Part shown: piece by piece, positions 54,883-64,000 of the stretch
Layout of the letters: each line of letters starts with the position of its first letter
Numbering within the stretch: position 1 is the first letter of the stretch
Origin: an uncultured Microbulbifer sp.
GTDB taxonomy: Bacteria; Pseudomonadota; Gammaproteobacteria; Pseudomonadales; Cellvibrionaceae
Reading direction: 5' to 3'
Length of the DNA stretch: 64,000 nucleotides
Assembly: GCF_947489355.1 (NCBI RefSeq)
Contig: NZ_CANLDD010000006.1
Coordinates: forward strand, 1-64,000
Translations under genes and position numbers: made by a program
Notes under the pieces: generated by a model
What the model was told of the DNA's origin: nothing
Seen by the model: the letters and a program-made list of their open reading frames with translations, nothing else
Databases searched by the model: none

Positions 54883-57800
54883 GAGTTTATCCTTCCTTGC
54901 AATATTTTCTGTATATTATTCTTGAATGTATTAATTTCAGTTTCCAGATGTTGAATACGTCGCAACTGCTGCCTCTGTATTACATCTTTTGGTAAGCTCT
55001 CCATTCCGGGCCGAACTGTAGGGTTATCCCTAAACTCTCTGAGCTTTTGTTCATGCCTAGCTATTTGCTTTTCAAGAGAACGAATTGCTTTTTGCTGCTG
55101 AGGAGAAAGCTCAACTTCTTTCTTCCCAAAAATTTTTTTCCAAAATTGTTTGGAAAACAGCGCTCTGAGTGCGCTTGGGCTTAAGGGCGGACCAATACCC
55201 CAAACCATTTCAACTTCTTCTCCATTAATTAGTATCGTGCTACCATTCCCGTCTTGTGCACAGGGATTACCGGCCGCCCTTTGATCAGCACAACTAGCGG
55301 TTACAACGATTTCCTCCTGCTGTTCTTCAGCTTCTTTCTTTGCATCCTTGTCATCCTGACTTTTCTGGCTGATTGGTGCAGAAATACTACCTCCACCCCA
55401 ACCGCCATTGAAGCTATCCCAGTTATCGTAGCCACCGCCGAACAGTGAACTTGACCATAGCCAGGAAAAGTCAGGCTCATGATAATATCCGGTTACGGTA
55501 ACCTCTTCCATCCATACAAAACCGCTAGGGTCTGTCAAACTGAGAGGGTTATTCATGACATAGCTGTAACGGTTCCAGCTTTGGCTATGGGTTGGCGCCT
55601 GCACAATCGGGTCAGGGCTTAAGAAACGGCCAAGAATGGGGTCATAGATACGCCCGTTCATATGGATCAGACCGGTACGGTCCAGCTGCTCATGGTTGGT
55701 AAAACCGCGATTGGTGCTAAGGCCTTGAGCCGCTAAAAGCTCTTCAAACTCACTTTCGCTAATATCTCCCGACCAATCGCCACTTCTGCGGCTGCCGTAG
55801 GGGTCATACGCAAAGGTTTCCAATGTACCTAACAACAGGCTGCCTTCGGCATCGGTGATTTTCTCCACAGACCCCAAGTGATCGCGATGCAGATATTCCA
55901 CCGTATTGATGGAAAGCCCGGCGTGATCGGTGGCAGTCACCAGGATAATCGTATCGCCAATCCGGGTTTTCTGTATCCGCTTGTACTCCGGATCATTGCC
56001 CGGCAGGAAATCCTCAAAGGGACCAACAATAAAGGTTTTATCGGTTACCAGCTGTTGCTGGCCCTCATCCCAGTAGCTGCTTTCGCGATAGAATCGCTGG
56101 CCGCCCGGGCCATAGCTGAAGCGGTCGCGGGCCGTGGGGGTTTGTGTGGTCTGGCTGTCGCCTACTACAATTTCTGTAGGTAGCCCCCTGGCATTCCAGC
56201 TGATCCATTTATCATCCCCGGTTGCCGCGTCATAGCGCACAATTGCCCCATTTTGGTTATACCGGAAGGTGTAGCTGATGCCATTGATTGTAGCCGAGCT
56301 TACCGCATGTGCTCCCGCGTTGGCAGCTTGCCCGTACTGGTAGTCTGTTACAGCAGTATCACTGGCAATGCTACTGGTTTTACTCTGGATATTGCCAAGT
56401 CTGTCGAAAAGCGTGGTCAAAGTGCGTTGACTGGTATTATTCAACCAGGTTTGCGCCGTCTGCAGCCGGTTTAATCCATCATAACCAAATGTCTCCCGCT
56501 TGGTGGTTGACCCTGCACCATTCGCTATACGGCTCTCCAGGGTGCCATTGCTGCGCCAGTGGTAGGTGTTGTTTTGTATCTCCTGGGCACCTGTGGATAC
56601 GATACTTTCCAGCCTGCCACTGTCAGGGTTATACACCCTGGTTGTCACAATGCCATTGCCATAATGCTCTTCCCCGGCCTGTCCTAGCGCGTTTACACTG
56701 TCGAAGGCCTTGAGTACGCTGGCGCCGTCGGTAAGCTGATGGAGGTATCCCCGGCCATTGTACTGGTAATGTACAACCGAGCCTGAAGGATCGGTTACAG
56801 AAGCCATGCGGCCCCGGCTATCGTAGCTGTAGTCCTGTTGGTAATTGCGCACAAGACTGCCTGCCTGTAAGCGCGTATGGGTATTTACCAGCTTTGCGTC
56901 CGTGTCATAGCTGTTGACCTCCTGGTATACCTGGCTACCGCCGCTGGTATAAGTACGGCTCCCCAGCAGTCCTATACCATTTGTGGGGTCATAGATCCAT
57001 TCCGCAACGCCCTGGCCGTCTTCCTTAAAGCGCAGGCGGCCCAGCTTGTCATAACTGCTATTGACAGACTGACCACTGTTGTCGGTCTGACTTACCAGCT
57101 GCCCCAGTGCATTATAGGCACTGGTAATCAAGCCCGTATCCGGGGTGGTCATTGCATTTTGATAGCCGGCTGAATCATAGTCAAACAGGGTTTCTGTCGA
57201 AGCGTCATTATTGACTAACACAGAAGCTAATTGGCCCGCACCGTTGTAGGTGTACTTGGTGGCTACCCGCTCGGAAGTGCCCACGGCATCCACCGTCAGC
57301 AGCAGGTCACCAAGGAAATTAAAGGTGGTGGTTTTTACCTGTGTCTCCTGAAAATCACCAGAACCATTTAAAACATCTTCCTCGACCGTAACCATATATT
57401 GCCCGGCACCACTGGTCGGTGCGTAGGTGGTGCGAACCTGGGAACCATCGGGGCGGTCAATTTGGGTAATTCGATTTCTGATATCGAATTGATAAGTAGT
57501 CAGCGGCTTCTCGTCACCGACAAAATAGGGCGCGGTTTCTAAATACATCCTGCCCAGGGAATCATAATTATATTCCTGCCTGGTTGTATCCACACCGTTA
57601 AAGGCCTGGGTATCCTGCTGGACCATACGCCCCAGGACATCGTAATAACGCGTACTGCTTGGTGTTATGGGTGAATCCGTGGTGATCTGGTAAGCGGTAA
57701 GCTGGTCACCATATACCGGGCAGCTACCCGCATAGCAAAATTCCCGTGTGGTACTAAAGCCTACACCATCGGCATTGATCCGTTTTTTCTCCCGCCCAAA

Positions 57801-60800
57801 ATTATCATAGTGAATTGTGGTGGTCCGGTTATTAAAATGAATGGATTTCACCAAACCAAAGCGCTTGTCATAGTCTAGCGACATAGCTTGGCCCAGTGCG
57901 TTAGCAATGGTAGTTGGGTAACGCTTATCAACATAGTTGTTGACCGTTGATGTACGCTCTGCAATACCGGCACCGGTCACGGTTTCCGATATTATGTTAC
58001 CGCTTGTATCATAACCGTACTCCGTTGTCAGCTCATAGTTTACGTCATCCGGAAAGCGCGTAACCGTACCCACTTTGTTTGTATCGCCGTAAGGCGTATA
58101 GACGACACTTTGCACTATATCAGCCGGTCGGCTTAAGGGCCCATTAAAGTAGCTAACCTGTTCTGCGGCCTTAAAACTAATTAGCCAATCAGATGACCTG
58201 TTATTATAGGTTGTGATGGTCTCTTTACTGCGCTTGATACCAGTTATGGAAACGGGTTTGACATCGCCCCAAAAATCCTGATCAGATGAGACATTTGCGT
58301 AAAGCGCAAAGCGGCCGGTTTTTACCATGTTTTCTACAAGCTCCCCATGATCACCATAATCGGCTTTTTGGGGCTGGTGGATGTAATAGTTATAACCAAG
58401 CGTCTGCCCGTTTTCAATAACCCACTCCAGACTCTGCTTAACATAAATGTATTTGGTAGAGTTCAAGCCCGCTGAAAGGTCTAAATTACCATACCTGAGT
58501 TGACGCTTTGCCAGCAATTCGTTACTGCCAGGGTAGACACCGGCATATTGTACCTCCCTGGCAATACGACCCGTATAGGGATAATCCAGACGGAATTGCC
58601 TGTAAATAACAATATTAGAACTCAAGTCATGGACTCTTTGTGCATGATAGCCCAAAAATCCGCGCCGGTTGTTGCTGACAAATCCATTACCCTGGTATGC
58701 ATAGCTGGTTTTATGCCAGCCGTTAACATTACCGTTAGAGCGCCAAACCTCGGAAACCACCGAGCGGTATTTTCCATCTACAGCAGCCAGGGGGGTGCCA
58801 TTGACCGGCGTTGTACCTTGACCAAAAGGCCTTTCAGAAAACAAGCCATCATCGGAATTATCCGCAATCATCGTATGATAAAAGCGCGTACTTTTCCCCA
58901 AAGTATCGGTAACTCCAGAAACGCCGGTATTAAAGTCGATAGGATTGGCGTTGTCAGGTACAACCCAATCAAACGCCATAGGATTTAAGCATAATTCATT
59001 ATTGCCGTTTGCGTCGAAGGCACACTTTTGGACATACTTTAAACGCCGGTAATCTTCTATCTCTCCTTCATCTTCGGAGATTAATTTATATTTTCTGACT
59101 AGCTTGTTATTATAGAGCACTTTGATATGGTGCAGCAAAACCAGTTGCTCTTGCTGTATATCACCAGAATCCAGCGGTTGGGGCGGAGCATCACTACGCG
59201 TGCCGTATTCAAACAAAATCTGAGCATCAGAGTCGTTACCATAATTTATTTCCAGCGGGTAGTTAATACCCTCCACTGTATCGCGGTGGTATGTATAGTT
59301 GATGGTATTACCGAATGCATCGGTAACTTTATTGAGTGTCCAGCCAAAATGCGTAGACAATCCAACTTTTAAACGGCTGTCACCGGTTCTGCCATACTCC
59401 TGCACCTTACCATCAGGGGTTTGTACCTCAAACCATTTCCTGCCGTTTTCATTTTTCAACGTCACAAGATGAAAACTATCTTTTTGTGTGCGATATTTGC
59501 TGCCTGCATTCCATTTGCTGCCGGATACCACAACAAGCGGTTCACCATTAAGGCAAATAGAGTCCGAGTTGCTCAACAGTATTTTATCGGCATTGGGTCT
59601 GCCAACCACGCAGCGGCGAATAGCACCAAAGCCACCAATACGCCAACCATAGCCTAGATAATCTTCTGGCAAAGATTCATTTTTGCGTTGCCTAAAGCGT
59701 GCACCCGAATAGTTTATACTGACCGAAGGCGTAAGATCATTGACCCCAGGGGCCACTTCTACAGGAATATTAATGATCGCATCGCCAGTTCTGGTGACAT
59801 TGGTCGAGTAAGCCATTTGTCCAGGCGTGCCACCACTAGTAAGCACTACCGCAGGCTCGATACCATCGAGATTATGCACTTTTACCCAGCTGCTGGTTTG
59901 CCATCCCGTACATTGATTACCATTGCAGGCTTTTACCCGATAGCGGTATTTATCGGCGATCTGCCCACGCGCCTCATAGATTTTTGCAGTGGCATTGTTG
60001 AGTTGCACAGTTTGCCAACCATCTGCGCCACAAGTTTCTGTACCGGTTTTACATTCCCTTTGTAACTGGTAAGCAGTTACACTACCGGATGCATTCCAGC
60101 TGATATCGTAGTCACCAAAATCGCTGGATTCCGGCGTAGTAATGGATACACCGGTAGGTTTAGGAAGTGGGATATTCACGGAGACTGCTTTATAATTCGC
60201 AGAAGGTGTCCAGGGCCCCCAGCCGGCGGTATTGTATGCGCGCGCTCGAAATTGATAGGTCCCAGCCGTGCCTGATGGTAAATTAACCGTCAAGGTGGTT
60301 GTTGTGCCGGTATTATCGTCGCCGCAGTTATTGAAGGTAAAGCCGCCGCCATCTTTACTGCACTGTATCTGATACTGCGTGATTGGATCAAAGGCACCTG
60401 TGGGCGCACTCCAAGCCACCTGGAAATTACCCGTCTGTGTACCGCCGCTTGGCTGGGTAAAATTTGTTACCGCGTCAGGTTTGCGATTAACTGTAAGGTA
60501 TGTACTGTATTTCCAGGAGCCTCCCTTTACAGTATTACCCACTTTGACATAAGCACGTACGCGGTAGCGGTATTTACCATTACTTATTTTTCCTGATGAG
60601 GGAACTCTAATGGATTTTGTCCCAGTGCTCGATGATGAATAGATACGACTCCAGCTACCACTGCTATCGCAAGAGGTTAAACACTGATCCACATGATACC
60701 CCCTAATTTTCGGCGGTGTTTGTGGAGCGCCCCACTGTAAAGTAAATACACCGTTTCTGTCGGTACCGCCTTCATTATTGGAAAAACTGACACTGCCGGA

Positions 60801-61199
60801 CGTGTTGGGCTTCCTGATTACCTTAATTTCATCGGTGTACACCCAGTTGGAACCATTAATGTCACCAACGTAATAGTGTTTGATCCGGTATTTATAAATA
60901 CCGGAATCCATATTCTTAACATTAAGGATACTTTCTCCCGACTTGACATAGTGGCTATATACCGTATAAGCGCCACCATCCTTACTCACTTCTGTAACAA
61001 CTTCGCTACAGTGTGTAAACCAAGCCGGATTAATATAAAACTTTAAATCATAGTTACCGTCCGTGTCCGAGCTCGGCAAACTTACATTGGTAACCAGAGG
61101 CGCCCTACCCGTACAGTCATTATCGGGTGGCTTAGGTAGCGCAAAGCTAGCAACAGACAACATAAAGAGAAAAACTGCAATTGTAAATCTTGTAAACAT
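54879..61199 (-). CDS. Sec-exported SpvB/RHS-repeat polymorphic toxin
   Basis: About 2106 residues. A signal peptide (MFTRFTIAVFLFMLSVASFALPKPP) and three or four fibronectin III-like domains (about residues 30-440) come first. Then a SpvB/TcaC-like start (VAPGVNDLTPSVSINYSGARFR) and many YD/RHS repeats (for example YNYDSLGRMYLET, YQYNGRGYLHQLTD) follow. The RHS core (YLHRDHLGSVEKITDAEG, RIYDPILGRFLSPDPIVQ, RYSYVMNNPLSLTDPSGF) ends at about residue 1894. The remaining 212 residues are the variable tip, with two EEVTVTG/EEIVVTA segments and a final helical domain (LSPQQQKAIRSLEKQIARHEQKLREF...LQGRINS) that I cannot assign. The signal peptide indicates Sec export rather than T6SS loading. ATG at 61199 is preferred to the earlier TTG. 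Confidence 0.88.
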   Translation of the reverse strand: MFTRFTIAVFLFMLSVASFALPKPPDNDCTGRAPLVTNVSLPSSDTDGNYDLKFYINPAWFTHCSEVVTEVSKDGGAYTVYSHYVKSGESILNVKNMDSGIYKYRIKHYYVGDINGSNWVYTDEIKVIRKPNTSGSVSFSNNEGGTDRNGVFTLQWGAPQTPPKIRGYHVDQCLTSCDSSGSWSRIYSSSSTGTKSIRVPSSGKISNGKYRYRVRAYVKVGNTVKGGSWKYSTYLTVNRKPDAVTNFTQPSGGTQTGNFQVAWSAPTGAFDPITQYQIQCSKDGGGFTFNNCGDDNTGTTTTLTVNLPSGTAGTYQFRARAYNTAGWGPWTPSANYKAVSVNIPLPKPTGVSITTPESSDFGDYDISWNASGSVTAYQLQRECKTGTETCGADGWQTVQLNNATAKIYEARGQIADKYRYRVKACNGNQCTGWQTSSWVKVHNLDGIEPAVVLTSGGTPGQMAYSTNVTRTGDAIINIPVEVAPGVNDLTPSVSINYSGARFRQRKNESLPEDYLGYGWRIGGFGAIRRCVVGRPNADKILLSNSDSICLNGEPLVVVSGSKWNAGSKYRTQKDSFHLVTLKNENGRKWFEVQTPDGKVQEYGRTGDSRLKVGLSTHFGWTLNKVTDAFGNTINYTYHRDTVEGINYPLEINYGNDSDAQILFEYGTRSDAPPQPLDSGDIQQEQLVLLHHIKVLYNNKLVRKYKLISEDEGEIEDYRRLKYVQKCAFDANGNNELCLNPMAFDWVVPDNANPIDFNTGVSGVTDTLGKSTRFYHTMIADNSDDGLFSERPFGQGTTPVNGTPLAAVDGKYRSVVSEVWRSNGNVNGWHKTSYAYQGNGFVSNNRRGFLGYHAQRVHDLSSNIVIYRQFRLDYPYTGRIAREVQYAGVYPGSNELLAKRQLRYGNLDLSAGLNSTKYIYVKQSLEWVIENGQTLGYNYYIHQPQKADYGDHGELVENMVKTGRFALYANVSSDQDFWGDVKPVSITGIKRSKETITTYNNRSSDWLISFKAAEQVSYFNGPLSRPADIVQSVVYTPYGDTNKVGTVTRFPDDVNYELTTEYGYDTSGNIISETVTGAGIAERTSTVNNYVDKRYPTTIANALGQAMSLDYDKRFGLVKSIHFNNRTTTIHYDNFGREKKRINADGVGFSTTREFCYAGSCPVYGDQLTAYQITTDSPITPSSTRYYDVLGRMVQQDTQAFNGVDTTRQEYNYDSLGRMYLETAPYFVGDEKPLTTYQFDIRNRITQIDRPDGSQVRTTYAPTSGAGQYMVTVEEDVLNGSGDFQETQVKTTTFNFLGDLLLTVDAVGTSERVATKYTYNGAGQLASVLVNNDASTETLFDYDSAGYQNAMTTPDTGLITSAYNALGQLVSQTDNSGQSVNSSYDKLGRLRFKEDGQGVAEWIYDPTNGIGLLGSRTYTSGGSQVYQEVNSYDTDAKLVNTHTRLQAGSLVRNYQQDYSYDSRGRMASVTDPSGSVVHYQYNGRGYLHQLTDGASVLKAFDSVNALGQAGEEHYGNGIVTTRVYNPDSGRLESIVSTGAQEIQNNTYHWRSNGTLESRIANGAGSTTKRETFGYDGLNRLQTAQTWLNNTSQRTLTTLFDRLGNIQSKTSSIASDTAVTDYQYGQAANAGAHAVSSATINGISYTFRYNQNGAIVRYDAATGDDKWISWNARGLPTEIVVGDSQTTQTPTARDRFSYGPGGQRFYRESSYWDEGQQQLVTDKTFIVGPFEDFLPGNDPEYKRIQKTRIGDTIILVTATDHAGLSINTVEYLHRDHLGSVEKITDAEGSLLLGTLETFAYDPYGSRRSGDWSGDISESEFEELLAAQGLSTNRGFTNHEQLDRTGLIHMNGRIYDPILGRFLSPDPIVQAPTHSQSWNRYSYVMNNPLSLTDPSGFVWMEEVTVTGYYHEPDFSWLWSSSLFGGGYDNWDSFNGGWGGGSISAPISQKSQDDKDAKKEAEEQQEEIVVTASCADQRAAGNPCAQDGNGSTILINGEEVEMVWGIGPPLSPSALRALFSKQFWKKIFGKKEVELSPQQQKAIRSLEKQIARHEQKLREFRDNPTVRPGMESLPKDVIQRQQLRRIQHLETEINTFKNNIQKILQGRINS

Positions 61200-61211
61200 T
61201 AGTTGATCCAA

Positions 61212-63208
61212 TATAATTAAAATAATAATTTGTTATTACATTTTTGGTTGTTATTTTCTTTGTGCTGCAAACACCTCCATATCTATTTATAAAAGCGCAT
61301 TAGGTTTATTTTCATAAATAAAATCCCACTATTGGCGCAGGTAACGCAAGCTAAATAACACCCACTTATTATCATTGTTTGGCTTTATAGCGGACAATAA
61401 ATCATACCCAAACTGGTCACCCCCCATAAGAATCAAGGTATTCCAAAAGCCACGCCCAACCAGAATCAAACTATTTATATTTGGTAGAATTTTTCCTTAT
61501 AATATGCATGGAAAATAGTGTTGCTGACAACCCCTTTTGATAGAATGGCAGGCACAAAAAAATATCAGGTTACAGACTCATAATATTTTCTAAAAAATTG
61601 AATTATTTACCTTCACTCTTTTTGCCCACTTTAAGTAAGAAGCATTAAAAAACTACAGCCAAGCTGAATGAATATTTGGTGGTACCGCCGTCTGATGCGT
61701 AGAATTAAAAGGGTGGCGGCAAGCAGTAATTACGTTTTGGCCACTTGTTTTATCGCGGAATTTTTCTTACACCCCCAAAGTCACTTATAATAAAATACAG
61801 CGGGGATTTTTCAGCAAAAACATTAGACAACACAACGAAAGCCTCAAGGATAAAAACCTATTTTCGCAACCCTTTGGACTTTTTAAATTATGACTCATGA
61901 AAGTACTTCCAAGCATTCAAAAAAGAGATCCCTGCTTTTAATAAATACGGGCTCATTTCAAAGTAGAGAATTATTTAACTCCCAGCTTCTCTCATTTCTA
62001 CGAAAAATTTAGTTAATTCTTGACAAAAGAACACCTATCCTAAACTATTTTTTTGAAAATCAACTTTGTGTAATTCCCCATCACTTTTAGGTAACCGGCC
62101 ATAGTGGGCAAAAATTATCGTAGCAGGCTATTGGTACTCCAGCTCCATTTACGTTACCCAGTGCGGTATGAATCAGTAAATTATACCTGCGGACACCACT
62201 ACAAAGTGACTTTCACTAGAATACTCATCCGCTGATAAAATCCAAGCTTCTATTTGTGATGTAATCCAATTTTTTCGATATTCAGGAGCGATATCACAGA
62301 TTGAGTGCATGCACTCTCTATTGTTGAATTAAAAGATATGACCGATTAGGAGAACTTTCGTACCACATAAAGTAAAGCTGGTACAAAAGATCAAAATGCA
62401 AAGCCGGAAAAGCTCCACTCTATGCGCTGAGGATATAATTACCGGGCCGAAAACAAAGAATACCCTCCTCTCTGGGCACGCTGTGAATACCTCCCTGTAC
62501 GCTCGTAATCGGCATCCATGCCACATACGGTCCCGAGAGCAGGATATCTTTCCCTCCGCCCTATGCGTAGGTTCCTGATTGGTGGCACATCTGACCTGTC
62601 AAGCACTTCGCTTGAGGCGGCCTTCAGGATTCCCGTGTTGTAGCCATTGATGCAATTTGTTGCAAGCTGACAAACAACTGCAAGGGCATTGCACCGCCAA
62701 TGAAAGCAAAAACCGGTATGGATCTCAAACAATTTTCAAGATGACAGGAGAGCTGGCGATCTTCGAGCTTAAGGCCAAAAAAATGGACCCGGACGGCATC
62801 AGGGAATCTTCCCTCGCACAGGGTCTGCAGAGGCTTTGATGTAACAACTGTATTGGCTGTATCATGATCGCTTTTCGCAAATTCTCGCCATAGATCTTAT
62901 CACTGCTTTTATCGTCACTTCCGGTTAGCCACTTTGGAGATAACGGTCACTCTAAATCAGTAAAAGCTAGCTTATCCTGTGGCAACGCTGGGTGCCACTG
63001 GGAGTGTAACTCTCCCCATATTTTCCACTCTGCATCACTTAAGAATTTACAAAGTGGTTTTTGTCGTTTTGATTGGGAGCATTTCCACTATCTGTGGGTA
63101 ATCTGGGTGGGACCCATGGAGCAAGCCCTCCTGTCCTCGTGTATTCTCCATAAGCCCACTCGCTGAAATCACCCTTTATCAGTGCCAATGCCACGAAACC
63201 ACTACAAG
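61212..63208. other. AT-rich stretch of about 2 kb, no gene recognised
   Basis: Only very short frames. The stretch from about 62580 to 62840 has a 60-codon plus-strand frame with some protein-like character, possibly the end of a decayed gene. It may be a scar of past insertion; it also contains the RHS promoter region near 61250. Confidence 0.35.
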
Positions 63209-64000
63209 TTAAGCGACGGGCACTCTGTGCCGTACTCGCGCTTCATTTCCCGGCCCAGGCTCTCCAGGCACCAGTTGAGCCAATCCCCGATAAACCAATG
63301 CCATTAATGCACCGGCGAAAAATACCACGGATGGAGAACTGAGCCAGAGCAAGCCAAACAGCACTGGAATGACAACAGCGGCAATATGATTAATGGTAAA
63401 GCTGACCCCGGCAGATGCGGCAATATCGCGTTCATCAACAATCTTCTGAAAGTATGTCTTAATAGCAATTGTCATGGAGAAAAACAGGTGATCAATGATA
63501 TAGAGTGTCGCTGCCAGCATTGCGCTCTCTACCAGCGCGTAGCCGGCAAAGACCTGTATTAAACCCACATACTCCAAGGTGAGGATGCGGCGCTCTCCAA
63601 AGCGCACAAGAAGCTGGCCAATTTTTGGTGCTATATATAAATTGAGCAGATGGTTAACCGTATAGAGCCCGGCAATTTGCCCCCACGCTGTAGCCAAATT
63701 TTTCCACCATCAGGAAGCCGGCAAAGACGATAAAGATCTGCCGCCGCGCACCGCTCATCATGGTCAAGACATAGTAAAGCCAATAGCGCTTACGCAGTAC
63801 CAGCTGTTTGCGCTGGTTGTGAGGTTGGGGAAACTGCGGGAAGAGCAGCCAAGCCATCAGGGCTATTGCCACCGTTGTGCCATCACCGATCATATAAAGC
63901 CAAGTGTAACCCAAATCGGCCAGGTTCATCAGCCCCCAAACCAATCCATAGGCCATCAGTGCTGCAAATGATCCGGCCGCAGCCATACGCCCCATCCAAA
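63209..64000 (-). pseudogene. MFS transporter, frameshifted and cut by the window
   Basis: Two overlapping minus-strand frames make one protein: MGRMAAAGSFAALMAYGLVWGLMNLADLGYTWLYMIGDG...FLMVEKFGYSV, then from about 63690 QIAGLYTVNHLLNLYIAPKIGQLLVRFGERRI...AGALMALVYRGLAQLVP. Several hydrophobic helices of the major facilitator type. A one-base shift between 63654 and 63690 separates the halves; it is either a true inactivation or a sequencing error. The N-terminal part lies beyond the window. Confidence 0.7.

Noticed and set aside
62657-62839. A 60-codon plus-strand frame ending ESSLAQGLQRL, considered as a transposase end
   Set aside because: No recognised motif and no inverted repeats around it.

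Overview
The window looks like the chromosome of a marine gammaproteobacterium. The nearest picture I can offer is the Cellvibrionales, for example a Microbulbifer-type genome. The basis is protein flavour and the order fur / bamE / rnfH / ratA / smpB / ssrA next to recN / grpE / dnaK / dnaJ / dapB / carA / carB / greA, an arrangement familiar from Pseudomonas-like gammaproteobacteria. The genus is an inference, not something read directly.

Region 1 (1-12.6 kb) is mostly core genome. It holds an initiator tRNA cut by the window edge, a UbiH/UbiF-family hydroxylase, a PhzF-family isomerase, a secreted beta-lactamase-fold serine hydrolase, an NnrS membrane protein, then greA, carB and carA, and a YfiR-type periplasmic protein. 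Region 2 (13.65-19.49 kb) is a composite insertion: two direct 832-bp IS6-family copies, both dead in the same way, flank a large secreted subtilase and a small lipoprotein. With a RimB-RimK fusion gene it separates dapB from carA. Region 3 (19.5-35.5 kb) is core again: dapB, a small periplasmic LTxxQ-like protein, dnaJ, dnaK and grpE with recognisable sigma-32 promoters, recN, an acyltransferase, fur, bamE, rnfH, ratA, two SNF-family sodium-coupled transporters either side of smpB, and ssrA (tmRNA).

Region 4 (35.45-47.42 kb) is a genomic island integrated at the 3' end of ssrA. A perfect 32-bp direct repeat (35425-35456 and 47392-47423) marks its ends. It carries a P4-type integrase, a post-integrase gene, an AlpA-like regulator, two small replication/regulation candidates with an 11-bp-periodic repeat array, a P4-like structured leader, and then a defence/toxin section. 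That section has a stand-alone AHH-family nuclease with an Imm11-like immunity protein, a CoiA-like zinc-ribbon nuclease candidate on the opposite strand, and an AAA ATPase + subtilase pair that looks like the IetAS (Gao_Iet) anti-phage/incompatibility system. Short boundary repeats (called A, B and C here) recur between the modules.

Region 5 (47.4-54.4 kb) is the remnant of a second, older island that used the same att site. It has a broken integrase, a shorter relative of the post-integrase gene, an AT-rich four-gene operon (auto-adhesin-like GIN-domain protein, amidohydrolase, DesK-like kinase, DesR-like regulator), and an internally deleted IS481-family element. Region 6 (54.4-64 kb) holds a 2.1-kilo-residue Sec-exported SpvB/RHS protein with an ATGA-coupled candidate immunity gene, about 2 kb of AT-rich DNA with no recognisable gene, and the frameshifted end of an MFS transporter that runs off the window.

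The most interesting part is 39.2-47.4 kb: a compact accessory island whose defence and toxin modules are separated by recurring boundary sequences, beside an older relative whose integrase-arm repeats have a different sequence.
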